Below are positions 27,173 through 36,481 of a stretch of 64,000 nt of DNA, piece by piece (within the stretch, counting starts at the first letter, position 1; every line of letters begins with the position of its first letter). Made by a program: the position numbers and the translations under genes. This DNA comes from Photorhabdus akhurstii. GTDB lineage: Bacteria; Pseudomonadota; Gammaproteobacteria; Enterobacterales; Enterobacteriaceae. The notes beneath the pieces are model-generated. The model saw nothing but the letters and a program-made list of their open reading frames with translations, had not been told where the DNA came from and searched no databases. Location of the stretch: positions 124,001 through 188,000 of the forward strand of contig NZ_RCWE01000005.1 of NCBI RefSeq assembly GCF_018448925.1, read 5' to 3'.

Positions 27173-27520
27173 TTGAAGACAGACGAGATATTGTACTTAA
27201 GCACTGAAAAAACCTTATCAAGACTCAAATGGGTTTTCCCTGCCCGTTCGACAAAAAGTAAGGTTGGGCATGACTCTGACAGAAAAAGTTTACGGGAATA
27301 CGTTTGTCACGATGTGGGGATAGTCAAACTCGGAATCCATGACTTAAGAAGAGCTTTTGGACGTATTGCAGAAGAACTAACCTCCTATGCAGAAGTAAAA
27401 CGCTTACTAAATCATCGCAACACTACTGACCTTACAGAACGGTATGCTGAACCTGATCGAGATCATATTTATGATGCAGTACAGAAAAATAGAATTGCAT
27501 ATCATCAAGGCTACTTCTAA
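27173..27520 (+). pseudogene. Tyrosine recombinase, C-terminal catalytic remnant
   Basis: Holds the second half of a tyrosine-recombinase catalytic domain: GIHDLRRAFGRIAEELTSYA (the HxLRR-type box), EVKRLLNHRNTTDLTERYAE with the candidate nucleophilic tyrosine, and a short tail. The first conserved arginine region is missing. Probably the C-terminus of the same integrase that begins at 25863, with the middle lost and an IS inserted. Confidence 0.75.
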
Positions 27521-27634
27521 ATTGTATAATGCACAATTAGAATTGGCAAAGTATCCTCCTTTCAAACAAGGTTGAAATTATTAGCAAGTTAATCATTTGT
27601 GCGGAGAATATTATTGACTTAAAAGGAAATGTGT

Positions 27635-29404
27635 ATGTGGCCAGATGTTGAGTCGAATATTGACTATTTAAATTTTGGAGAAGTATCAAGTTTAGCTGTA
27701 GATATTTTAAAATCAAAAAATATGCTCCCAGTATCGATTGGGATTTTCGGGAACTGGGGCGCAGGCAAGTCATCATTATTAAAAATAATTGAAAAACAGA
27801 TCAATGAAGAAGAAGATGAGGATATTTTAGTCGTCAACTTTGATGCTTGGCTTTATCAGGGGTATGATGATGCTAGAGCAGCTTTATTAGAAGTGATTGC
27901 AACAAAATTAAATGAAGCAGCTCAAGGAAATGAGGATATTGTAGAAAGAACATTTAATCTCTTTAATAGAGTAGATAAGGTTAGGGCGTTAGGATTGACA
28001 ATAGAAGGTATTGCATTAGCTCATGGCATCCCTACGGGTGGGATGGTTTCACGAGGCTTGGGAGCAATAAAAGATATATTTAGCAATGGTGTTAATGAGG
28101 ATAATTATCAAAATACCATTGATACTGGGAAAGAAATAGCCAAATGCGGATTAATTAAGGATAAAGAAATTTCCACTCCACCACAACAGATAAATTTGTT
28201 TAGAGAGGAATATAGTGGAATACTCAAAGACCTGAATAAGAACCTGATTGTATTTATTGATAATTTAGACCGTTGTTTACCTCAGAATGCAATTCAAACT
28301 CTTGAAGCTATAAGATTATTTCTTTTTCTTCCAAACACAGCTTTTGTCATTGCTGCTGATGAAGATATGATAAGAACTTCAGTTGCCGAATATTTCAAAG
28401 GTACATCTGCAAGACATCATATTGATTATCTAGATAAACTTATTCAAGTTCCAATAAGGGTGCCAAGGACTGGACTTTTGGAAATTAGATCATATCTTTT
28501 TTTACTTCATGCGGTAAATTCAGGCATAAAAGAAGATTTAATTGAGGATCTCCGGCTGGCATTAGAAAAATCACTACAAGAGTCATGGCATGAAGATCCA
28601 ATGAAAAAGGAGGATGCTCTTAAGATTTTGCAATGCGAAGGGAATCTTGAATTGGCTCTTGCTTTTGATCAAGTAGACAGAATAGCACCTATTTTTGCAA
28701 CATCACCAATAATTCATGGTAATCCACGTATCGTAAAAAGGTTACTCAACATTGTGAAGATGAGATCTAATATTGCAAAGAGAAGAAAAATATCTTTAGA
28801 TGAAAACGTTATAACGAAGTTAGTGATATTTGAAAGATGTGCAGGTGAAGAAGCAGCTAACGCATTGTATTCGATGATCGATACAAATAAAAATTTCAAA
28901 AAGATCATGAGTGAATTAGAGCGTAAAAGTTTAGATGAGCTTCCCGAGTCAGTTCCTTCCGTATGGAGAAAATATGAAACAACAAGTGAGTTCGTTCTGA
29001 AATGGCTGGAGCTTGAGCCTAAGTTAAGCGATAAAGATTTACGCGCGGCTATATATCTTTCTCGTGAAACAATGCCTGCGGGGCATTATGTTATTGGCCT
29101 TTCACCAAAAGCAAGAGATGCATTAAACGTATTAGTAGCAACAAAAAGAAAGAGTTCACAAGCTGCTTCGAGAGCATTAAAAGATATATCTAAAGACGAA
29201 TTTATCCCTGTAATGGAGGGATTAGTTGAGCATCTTAGAAGTATAACTGAATGGAATAGTCGACCAGACGGGTTTGCCGGTGCTGTATTAGTTGCTGATA
29301 ACAATATAGAGGCAGCAAAAATACTTAAAAGATTCATCGGTGGTATCAATGAGCAACCACATTGGATGAATATACTTATTAAAGATAAAACATGGAATAA
29401 ATAA
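27635..29404 (+). CDS. qatA: QatA: KAP-family P-loop ATPase of the Qat anti-phage system
   Basis: A 589-aa KAP NTPase, first gene of a four-gene Qat operon. Walker A GNWGAGKSSLL is near residue 35 and Walker B LIVFIDNLDRC near 205, followed by the usual sensor-containing segment FVIAADEDMIRTSVAEYFKG. The C-terminal half is helical. In Qat systems all four genes are needed for phage protection; the exact role of the ATPase is not known to me. An ATG two codons upstream (27629) is possible, but AAGGA lies 8 nt before 27635. qatB follows after 9 bp. Confidence 0.9.
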   Translation: MWPDVESNIDYLNFGEVSSLAVDILKSKNMLPVSIGIFGNWGAGKSSLLKIIEKQINEEEDEDILVVNFDAWLYQGYDDARAALLEVIATKLNEAAQGNEDIVERTFNLFNRVDKVRALGLTIEGIALAHGIPTGGMVSRGLGAIKDIFSNGVNEDNYQNTIDTGKEIAKCGLIKDKEISTPPQQINLFREEYSGILKDLNKNLIVFIDNLDRCLPQNAIQTLEAIRLFLFLPNTAFVIAADEDMIRTSVAEYFKGTSARHHIDYLDKLIQVPIRVPRTGLLEIRSYLFLLHAVNSGIKEDLIEDLRLALEKSLQESWHEDPMKKEDALKILQCEGNLELALAFDQVDRIAPIFATSPIIHGNPRIVKRLLNIVKMRSNIAKRRKISLDENVITKLVIFERCAGEEAANALYSMIDTNKNFKKIMSELERKSLDELPESVPSVWRKYETTSEFVLKWLELEPKLSDKDLRAAIYLSRETMPAGHYVIGLSPKARDALNVLVATKRKSSQAASRALKDISKDEFIPVMEGLVEHLRSITEWNSRPDGFAGAVLVADNNIEAAKILKRFIGGINEQPHWMNILIKDKTWNK

Positions 29405-29413
29405 GGAGATAAA

Positions 29414-30160
29414 ATGGGGACCTCACAGTCAAGTAAAGGACCTAAGAATGGAAAAGCCCTTGTCCCACCTTGGGCTGATCAAACTAAAAATGGCGAAAAT
29501 CAAAACCTCAGTGGGTTTAGAACTTTGTTTGGTAGATTTGCACGTAACAGAGATGGTGCGGCATTGAAGGGCGCGTTAGGCCGTTATGCGAGACAAGTAA
29601 CGGGAGGCGCTGAATCAGCCAATGCACGTTTAAGTAATATTGTCGGTGCAGGTGGTGGATTATTTGAATTGTTGAATGATGGTATTTCCAATGATTCGAA
29701 TATGAATCCATTAGTAGACCTTGATAGTCTTAAAGGACTGCCATGTGAGGATGCAGTAGCAAAAATTGCACATTCATTATCAGAAGGTAGTGAAGATGCG
29801 GACAAAATACAAACAGCGATGAATGATGCTTTAGTCGAAGCATTAGACGGTAGATCTACCTTCAATCCATCTGATATTACTGATGATGTGATAATAGAGA
29901 CAATGATTTGTTATTTAACGGACAGTATTTTTCTACAAATCACGATGGATGCAGGTAAAGTTTGGAATAATGCTCAAACCGCAAAAGGATTACAGGTTGC
30001 CGAAAACTCATTGCATGAATTAATAAGTGCCACTGTAGATAACATAATGGAACCAAAATTAAGTAAAAATGTAAGGGCTTTTTCAAAAAAGGATATTATA
30101 ACTATCCAAAAAGAAGTTATTACTGAAGTTTGGAATGAATGGAAAGGATATGAAGAATGA
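29414..30160 (+). CDS. qatB: QatB: Qat anti-phage system component
   Basis: A 248-aa protein second in the Qat operon. It begins MGTSQSSKGP and continues KALVPPWADQ, the characteristic QatB N-terminus, then a basic/glycine-rich stretch (GRFARNRDGAALKGALGRYA, QVTGGAESANARL) and a helical C-terminal half. No enzymatic motif is seen. AAGGAGAT is well placed before the ATG. It overlaps qatC by four bases (ATGA), so QatB and QatC are probably made in step. The invariant-looking Met-Gly start could matter if the QueC-like partner modifies the N-terminus, which is a hypothesis. Confidence 0.88.
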   Translation: MGTSQSSKGPKNGKALVPPWADQTKNGENQNLSGFRTLFGRFARNRDGAALKGALGRYARQVTGGAESANARLSNIVGAGGGLFELLNDGISNDSNMNPLVDLDSLKGLPCEDAVAKIAHSLSEGSEDADKIQTAMNDALVEALDGRSTFNPSDITDDVIIETMICYLTDSIFLQITMDAGKVWNNAQTAKGLQVAENSLHELISATVDNIMEPKLSKNVRAFSKKDIITIQKEVITEVWNEWKGYEE

Positions 30161-31497
30161 ATATTTATGTAGATCATGATTATAGTAGATTACCACCTGC
30201 TGATGACTTAACTGTTTCCGTACAGATTTATTCTCGTGATGGTGTTGTGTATAAAAATGGAAAAAAAACCAGAGATGATATCGCAACTATAGGAAAGCCA
30301 GTTTTTGATGCAATAAAAAGATTGGGAGTGAAAATTTCTGATGAAGTTATGGATTTCTTGACAATATCGCTTGCAGTAACGGCAGCAGATACCTTTATTG
30401 TAAGGGACGATTGCTTTGATGGCTGGACACGAAGTATAAATGTATCAGTTCCAGTTAATAATTCTGCAATATGGCATAAAAATAAGGAGTTGTTAGAAAA
30501 GGCACTACAGTTTTTAAGTGGAGATGTGTGGCGTTTCGACTTTAAGAAGGATGGACCTAAACCACCGCAGCCATTCAAAGCAGTTAATGGGCGTAGGTTA
30601 ATAAACCTAAATGGATTGGACTGCGTTTCGTTATTTTCTGGAGGGTTAGACAGTGCCATAGGAGTAATAGATATCTTATCTTCAGGTAAAAAACCATTGT
30701 TAATTAGTCACTCATATAAAGGTGATAAAGCTAAGCAAGATCAAATAGCACTAAAAATCAAGGACAAAGGCGTATTCTCCAGATTTCGTTCAAGCGCTAA
30801 TCCTATTGGCAGAGGAATGCCAAGGGATATTACTATGAGAACCCGAAGCTTGAACTTCTTGGCATTTGCAGTAGTAGGTGCAGATGCTGTAAAAAAAGCT
30901 AATAACTATAAGAAGTTACCTATATATATTCCTGAGAACGGTTTTATCTCGTTAAATGCACCATTAACAAGTCGAAGAATCGGCTCGCTTAGTACTCGAA
31001 CTACGCACCCGTATTTTATAGAAATGATTCAAGAAATTTTCAATAATGTTGGTTTCGATGTTCAATTAATGAACCCTTATCAATTTATGACTAAGGGGCA
31101 AATGGTCAGTAGTTGTAATGATTTAAAGATGTTATCTGGAATTGTAGATCTCACAGTTTCATGCAGTCATTGGAAAAGAAAGCATCAACAGTGCGGCTAT
31201 TGTGTTCCATGTATGATAAGGCGGGCATCCTTAATGAAAGGTAATCTTAATGAATCAATTACCTATTATCATGCAACCTATCCAACTTTACGTGATTTTG
31301 TTAAAAATAAGCAGGATGGACGTGATGATGTTATTTCAGTTTCGGTAGCAATTGAAAAATCCAAGAAGAACAACTTGAAATCATGGATATTAAAATCTGG
31401 GAAATTGAATACTAATGACCTTGATAAATATGAAAAAGTTTTTTCAGACGGATTGCTGGAAGTTGAAACCTTCTTAAAAAAGGAAAAAGTGATTTGA
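30157..31497 (+). CDS. qatC: QatC: QueC-like enzyme of the Qat anti-phage system
   Basis: A 446-aa protein with a QueC-like PP-loop ATPase core. The pyrophosphate loop LFSGGLDSAIGVIDILSSG is near residue 160, and the zinc-binding cysteines are in SCSHWKRKHQQCGYCVPCMI near 343. QueC makes the deazapurine preQ0 from CDG. The ~150-residue N-terminal extension and ~70-residue C-terminal extension are absent from housekeeping QueC and are typical of defence-associated members. It overlaps qatB by ATGA, and its stop overlaps the qatD start. Confidence 0.92.
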   Translation: MNIYVDHDYSRLPPADDLTVSVQIYSRDGVVYKNGKKTRDDIATIGKPVFDAIKRLGVKISDEVMDFLTISLAVTAADTFIVRDDCFDGWTRSINVSVPVNNSAIWHKNKELLEKALQFLSGDVWRFDFKKDGPKPPQPFKAVNGRRLINLNGLDCVSLFSGGLDSAIGVIDILSSGKKPLLISHSYKGDKAKQDQIALKIKDKGVFSRFRSSANPIGRGMPRDITMRTRSLNFLAFAVVGADAVKKANNYKKLPIYIPENGFISLNAPLTSRRIGSLSTRTTHPYFIEMIQEIFNNVGFDVQLMNPYQFMTKGQMVSSCNDLKMLSGIVDLTVSCSHWKRKHQQCGYCVPCMIRRASLMKGNLNESITYYHATYPTLRDFVKNKQDGRDDVISVSVAIEKSKKNNLKSWILKSGKLNTNDLDKYEKVFSDGLLEVETFLKKEKVI

Positions 31498-32219
31498 AGC
31501 TTGATATGCATTGTCATTTGGATCTCTATAGAAATCCAAATGATATTATTACGACGTGTAACGAGAAAGGGCTGTATATCCTTTCTATAACAACAACGCC
31601 AAAAGCATATATTGGCACCAATAGGCTTGTTGCAAACAGTAAAAGAATCAAAACAGCATTAGGACTACACCCCGAACTCGCCCATTTAAGATACGAGGAG
31701 TTAGGCATTTTCGATATTTTACTACCTCAAGTAAAATATGTTGGAGAAATTGGCCTTGACGGTGGGAATGATTATAAAGAACATGCAAATATACAACTTA
31801 AAGTATTTAGACATATACTTAAAAAAGTACATAGTCAGGGTGGTAGGATCATGTCAATACATTCAAGAGGCAGTGCTGAAAAGGTTGTAGAGGAGCTAAA
31901 AGGAATCGATGGCATTCCTATTTTCCATTGGTTTACTGGATCTGAAACCGAATTGAGAAATGCTGTTGATATAGGTGCATGGTTTTCAGTTGGACCTGCA
32001 ATGTTGAACTCTGTAAAAGGCAAAAGAATAATTGAGTTAATACCTAAAGACAGATTGCTAACTGAAACCGATGGACCATTCGCTAAATATTCTGGGAAAA
32101 ACCTATTTCCTTGGGATGTTGATAAGGCCATTACTGGAATTTCAAAGTTATGGGGATGTACTTCAGAATTTGTTGAAGGTAAAATTGAGGAGAATTTCAG
32201 GAATATTCTTCAATTATGA
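31494..32219 (+). CDS. qatD: QatD: TatD-family DNase of the Qat anti-phage system
   Basis: A 241-aa TatD-like metal-dependent nuclease, last gene of the Qat operon. Metal-binding motifs are MHCHLDLY at the N-terminus, the catalytic glutamate in YVGEIGLDGG near residue 84, MSIHSRG near 118, IPIFHWFTGS near 140 and LLTETDGPF near 190. The likely start is TTG 31494, overlapping the qatC stop with AAGGA upstream; ATG 31503-31508 region (residue 5) is an alternative. No terminator is obvious downstream. Confidence 0.92.
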   Translation: MKLDMHCHLDLYRNPNDIITTCNEKGLYILSITTTPKAYIGTNRLVANSKRIKTALGLHPELAHLRYEELGIFDILLPQVKYVGEIGLDGGNDYKEHANIQLKVFRHILKKVHSQGGRIMSIHSRGSAEKVVEELKGIDGIPIFHWFTGSETELRNAVDIGAWFSVGPAMLNSVKGKRIIELIPKDRLLTETDGPFAKYSGKNLFPWDVDKAITGISKLWGCTSEFVEGKIEENFRNILQL

Positions 32220-32845
32220 TCCGCTGAAAAATGTTGAATAATTTTTAAGACTTTTTTGAGAAAGGTTATGAAAACAGTTAAACCTTGAGAAAAATATCTG
32301 AAGTTTGGAAGTTATTTGTTGATTTGCTGATAAAACTGCGCTGAGTGCAAAAATTTCGGCTGTCAACTTGGTATCAGTTTAAAAAAATCTTGCAAGGTAT
32401 CGCCAGAACGGAGGTGAACCTCAATATATCCAGTATCAATCAGATGAAAGTAAGACGCAGAATTAAAGAAAAATTATCTTCTCTCAGATCTTCGTTCATG
32501 GCGTGATAGTCATAAAGTAAAAAACTCTATGCACGCTTCACAAAACCCAGGTTTGACCTTTAGTACATTCAATGTTTTATTGAACCTCATCCCTTTTTCA
32601 TTAAGAGTTTATATAAAGATTCTCAGCGAGATACAATATTTCTTCCTTATGTGTTGACCACAACAGAAAGTAAATTAAAATAATTTAAGAATGCAGGAGA
32701 TACTGATATGTAATCCTTCGATTCTTCAAAGATAATAATTTCGCACATAAGATACACATTATCAAATCATTTTTGGTGGTATCATTCCTATAGGAAAGGG
32801 CAGTGAGTGAAACCATCTGATTCACTTAAGCATGGCGGATTCGAC
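32220..32845. other. Intergenic region between Qat operon and IS66 remnant
   Basis: About 625 bp, mostly unassignable. A GTG-initiated open stretch at 32345-32506 looks like the end of a broken gene (listed separately). Confidence 0.5.
32345..32506 (+). pseudogene. Short coding remnant, unknown
   Basis: 53 open codons from a GTG, with segments RLSTWYQFKKILQGIARTEV and MKVRRRIKEKLSSLRSSF. It is basic and helical and has no ribosome site. It may be the tail of a lost gene; no family is recognised. Confidence 0.25.
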
Positions 32846-32871
32846 GTAAGTGCCCAATTAAGCAGTGCAAT

Positions 32872-34256
32872 TTACATAATGTCGCTGATGTTGACGTTCC
32901 ACGGCAACAGATCGTGCAATGAATCATCAGAATGGCGTTTGGGAAGTTCCGTAAAAATATGCCGGAAATAAAAATAAGGATTGATGTCATTGGCCCGGCA
33001 GGTCATCACCAAGCTGTATAAGTTGGCGCTGGCAAAGGCACCGTCAGGCGAGATGGAAAAAATCCAATTTTTACGCCCGGTCGTGAACGAGCGGATATCC
33101 CGCTCAGTGACGTTGTTATCAATACTGATATGACTGTCTTCCAGATAGACAATCAGCTTCGGCCATTGGTTCAGGGCATACGTGATCGCGGTGCCGATGG
33201 CACTTTTCGGTAACACCGTCCGGCTGGCTTCGGTCAGCCAGTCGTGGAAGTCTTTCAGAATAGGTGTCGCTTTTTCCTGTCGTCATCGCCGTCGTTCATC
33301 GGGGCTGAACGGGCGGGCTTCCCGCTCAATGGCGTACAGTCGGGCGATAAAAGTCAGCCTCTGTTCGGCGCGTCCGGCTTTTTTACCCGGCTGAACTTTC
33401 TGGGTCTCGGTAAATTTACGACGGGCATGCGCCATGCACCCGGCGTGTCTGACCGATTTCAGTGTATCGTAAGTCGCGTACCCATCGGTCAGCAGGTAGC
33501 CCGCATAATCGCCCAAAAAGTCAGCCACACAGCGCCCGCTGCGGCTCGGCTGGTAATCGAAAATCACCGCTGGCGGGGCGGCAAATTCGCCGCTGCGATA
33601 GACCCACATATAGGATTTGCTCTGCGCTGGCCGAGCTGCACACACCAGTTCGCCAGCGTACTGCGGCTTATCTCGATACCGGAACGCGCTAAAATATCTG
33701 TCTGACGGTACAGCGGCAGTGCATCGATATATTTGGCGGTCACTATCGCAGACTGGGTATCCGGGCTGGCAATCGTCCGGGGCAACAGACTGGGCGGAGC
33801 GGGTGCCGTGATAATTTTGCTGTGCGTTTGTGTCTTTTCACACTGCCGGCAGGCATATTTCGTGCGCTCGTGACGAATAACGCTGACTTTCTGCGGCACG
33901 ATTTTCAGGGTTTCAGCGGTTTCGACTCCTCAGGCATGCAACGGTTCACCGCAACAGTCACAGTGCGGCGCATTCAGGATATGGCGCTGAACTTCCCGCG
34001 CCAGCCTGACAGGCAAAGGCTGACGGCCTTTTTTATCATGCGCGGGTGCGGGTTTAGGCAGGCTATCCTGCTGTTCAGCCTCATTGAAAGTGCCTTTATC
34101 GGCTTTTTCGCTCTGTTTGCCGAAACGTTTCGATTTGCTGAGGCTGAGCTGTTCAAGCAACAGGGCGATCTGCCGCTCTTTGCCCTGAATATCGGCCTGA
34201 AGTTGGTAAACGAGCGCTTTCAGTTGGTCAATATCATCGGGCAGGTCAGTCATCAC
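32872..34256 (-). pseudogene. tnpC: IS66 TnpC transposase, disrupted
   Basis: The N-terminal coiled coil (DDIDQLKALVYQLQADIQGK) and zinc-type cysteines (NAPHCDCCGEPLHA) are present. A TGA replaces an expected cysteine near 33928, then two frameshifts (near 33600 and 33250) separate AKYIDALPLYRQTDILARSG, VRHAGCMAHARRKFTETQK and DNNVTERDIRSFTTGRKNW. Not functional. Confidence 0.88.
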
Positions 34257-34335
34257 TCAGGCTCTCAGGGGAAAAGCCTGAGTGTGACAGCGCAACGGGA
34301 TCGTGCAAGTCCGAAAACAGGATCAGTGTCACCGA

Positions 34336-34677
34336 TCACACTTTTAATCCCCGTAAGGGCTGATGCGTGCGTGGATGTGCTAACGCCAGCTCCGATAACA
34401 GCCAGTGCAGTTGCTGGCGTGTAATGTGTACTATGCCGTCTGATACCGGCGCGGGCCACTGGAAGCGGCCTTTTTCCAGCCGGCAGTAATAGAGCCAGAA
34501 GCCGTTGGTATCCCAGAACAAAATTTTGAGCTTATCGCGATGACGGTTACAAAAAATAAACCCGACGTCACTGAGCGGATCCAGACCCAGCGCGTCAACC
34601 ACACTCGCCAGCCCGTCGATGGATTTTCGCATGTCGATACGACCGGATACCAGATAAATTGTGCCGGCCGCTATCAT
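34336..34677 (-). CDS. tnpB: IS66 family accessory protein TnpB
   Basis: A 113-aa IS66 Orf2 protein required for transposition of this family. The full-length frame shows the motifs YLVSGRIDMRKSIDGLASVV, FIFCNRHRDKLKILFWDTNG and FWLYYCRLEKGRFQWP. Its start overlaps the tnpA stop (CGATGATAG). The frame is intact, but the element cannot move alone because tnpA and tnpC are broken. Confidence 0.88.
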   Translation of the reverse strand: MIAAGTIYLVSGRIDMRKSIDGLASVVDALGLDPLSDVGFIFCNRHRDKLKILFWDTNGFWLYYCRLEKGRFQWPAPVSDGIVHITRQQLHWLLSELALAHPRTHQPLRGLKV

Positions 34678-34958
34678 CGCAGCGCCTCAATCCAGTGGCG
34701 GATTTGCGCGGTGGATAACTTGGCCGGCAACTCAGCCCGGAGTCCGTTGGACAGAAAGAGCGTGACGATGTGTCCGGCCTCGGAATGTTCTTCAACCACA
34801 ACGGGATGCAGGCGTTGGGGCTCGTGCTGTTGCCGGAGCTCTTTTGTCCAGGCCAGATTAATCTCTTGGTGCTGGCAAAACGCTGTTACCGTTAGCCCGC
34901 TCTGCTTCTGGGAAGCAATGACTGCTGCTCAGTGTTGCTGTTTTTCAGTGAGTGTTAT
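34674..34958 (-). pseudogene. tnpA: IS66 TnpA, disrupted
   Basis: In the minus frame, TLTEKQQH is followed by a TGA and then SQKQSGLTVTAFCQHQEINL and GLRAELPAKLSTAQIRHWIE, typical of IS66 Orf1. The stop codon near the N-terminus and the absent start make it a pseudogene. Confidence 0.75.
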
Positions 34959-35041
34959 AGTGATTCGCCCTCTCAATAAAAGAAAACTCACTATGACAAA
35001 AGATTAATCTGTCGGATATGTAGGGTTAATTAGGCGGTTAC

Positions 35042-35376
35042 AAGAGATCGGTAGCTTTTTTAATATAATTTTCTCCCGTTATAACCGATTAACTCTGGCC
35101 TCTAGCTCTTGAATGCGCTGCTGCTCTGGCGTCAGGGCCTTAGCCTTCGGTGTCACACCGCTTCGTTCTTGCTCAACCCAGCGTCGCAGCACTGATTCAC
35201 CCACATCAAGTGACTTAACGGTTTCTGCAATGCGGTAGCTTTGGTCAAGTACCAGACTGGCAGCATCACGCTTAAACTCTGTAGAAAACGTACAACGTTG
35301 TCTTGTCATTGAACACCTCTTTTAACGTGGTAATCTTACCACCTAAATGGGTCTCCGGTTTTATTAGACCACTACA
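35042..35376 (-). mobile_element. IS3-family element, 5' remnant
   Basis: A left end beginning TGTAGTGGTCTAATAAAACC (minus strand from 35376) followed by orfA. The rest of the element (orfB and right end) is missing; the remnant ends at the IS66 boundary. Confidence 0.7.
35079..35309 (-). pseudogene. IS3-family OrfA, truncated
   Basis: 76 codons of an IS3-type OrfA with helix-turn-helix: TFSTEFKRDAASLVLDQSYR, then KSLDVGESVLRRWVEQERSG and the start of the leucine-zipper region QRIQELEARVNRL, where it stops. The remaining zipper and OrfB are absent. Confidence 0.85.
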
Positions 35377-35629
35377 AGCGTCGTAAGAGCAGAAGTTGCT
35401 GACATTTTAAGAAATAATTGTAATAGTATTGACGAACGGACTGTTAATATGGTGATATTAATATCAATTATGGACTGAACAAGATGTTATATTGCGCTAA
35501 TACTCTATTATTTCATATCGAAAATACCTTAGAGCAGACTCCTCATAGTAAGTTAATCAAAGTAATACTTCAGGTTCGTAGATGGATTTTTAAAACTTAT
35601 AGTTCTTTCCTCCAAGTTAATATCAGATA

Positions 35630-36229
35630 TTGAGTAAAAAAGTCATGACATTAGAAAATGCTTTTGATGTGGTTAAAAATTATTCTATGCAGTCGCTAAT
35701 CGTGATTGTTATTTGCACACCTATCGCCTTCTATCTTTTTAATGAATATAAGTCATTTCAGGCATTAAAAGATGAACATAATAAAGAGGTTCATACATTT
35801 TATGCCAAAATGTCAGCGATGGAGAAGGATATAATACTTAAGCAAGGAGAGAACTATAAACAAGAGGTTTATATTGAACAAATCAAAAAAGAATATGAAA
35901 GTAAATTGGCTGAATTAGAAAACATTAGAAAAAATATAAATACTGAATACTCAGCACTTGCAGCCAGAGAAAAAGAGTTGACTGATTCCAATCAGAAACA
36001 TCTTGCCAGTGAAAAACTACAGACAATGATGTCTGAGTTTTCAAGCTTGGGCGTTGATTTAAGCCGTTCACCAAGGTGTGAGGATGGAGAAGAAAAATGG
36101 CAAAGATATAATATAGCAAATGCCAAGTTAAGAGGAGCGGAAGCCTATGCTCGTGCGAATGGATTATATGATGCCTATAGGGGATTTTTTACTTCAAACG
36201 CGTCATTTTTGATATCATCTTGTGGTTAG
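35630..36229 (+). CDS. Membrane-anchored coiled-coil protein, unknown function
   Basis: A 199-aa protein with one transmembrane helix near residues 20-38 (SLIVIVICTPIAFYLF), then a long coiled coil of about residues 40-125 rich in E/K/Q, and a C-terminal domain with two cysteines (SRSPRCEDGEEKW and the C-terminal SSCG). The likely topology is a short cytoplasmic N-terminus and a periplasmic coiled coil. It starts at TTG 35630 or ATG 35645; neither has a strong ribosome site. No family recognised. It stands alone between an IS scar and a hairpin. Confidence 0.6.
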   Translation: MSKKVMTLENAFDVVKNYSMQSLIVIVICTPIAFYLFNEYKSFQALKDEHNKEVHTFYAKMSAMEKDIILKQGENYKQEVYIEQIKKEYESKLAELENIRKNINTEYSALAAREKELTDSNQKHLASEKLQTMMSEFSSLGVDLSRSPRCEDGEEKWQRYNIANAKLRGAEAYARANGLYDAYRGFFTSNASFLISSCG

Positions 36230-36251
36230 TTAACAACGTATTAGATGCTAA

Positions 36252-36273
36252 AATAGGGCTTCTTAGCCCTATT
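36252..36273 (+). terminator. Hairpin after the coiled-coil gene
   Basis: AATAGGGC and GCCCTATT form an 8-bp stem with a 6-nt loop, 22 bp after the stop codon. There is no T run, so termination efficiency is uncertain. Confidence 0.5.
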
Positions 36274-36446
36274 GGTATCAAACGGTTCTGCTTTGAATTG
36301 ATATTTTCATAGGGCAAATTACGACTAAATGACACATATACCTCAGGACAAAAAACGTTCAATTGACGCAGATAGAAAACTTTTAATTATTAAAAAGATA
36401 TCAAATCATACTTGATATAATTTCATCACCAAAGGAAAGACTATAT

Positions 36447-36481
36447 AAAAAGAGTCGCATTTTTAACTTAAAATGCGACTC
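36447..36481 (-). terminator. Intrinsic terminator (minus strand)
   Basis: GAGTCGCATTTT (36452-36463) and AAAATGCGACTC (36470-36481) form a perfect 12-bp stem with a TAACTT loop. On the minus strand it is followed by TTTTTATA. It probably ends transcripts from the DUF3892 gene. Confidence 0.75.

Larger units (their letters stand above)
32846..35041 (-). mobile_element. IS66-family insertion sequence, decayed
   Basis: About 2.2 kb bounded by imperfect inverted ends GTAAGTGCCCAATTAAGC (32846) and, on the other strand, GTAACCGCCTAATTAACC (from 35041). It contains remains of all three IS66 genes (tnpA, tnpB, tnpC) on the minus strand. No 8-bp target duplication is visible. It lies against a truncated IS3-type element. 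Confidence 0.8.

Noticed and set aside
27635-32219. Queuosine or tRNA-modification operon
   Set aside because: The QueC-like protein has long extensions and is linked to a KAP ATPase, QatB and TatD rather than queD/queE/queF, which fits Qat defence.
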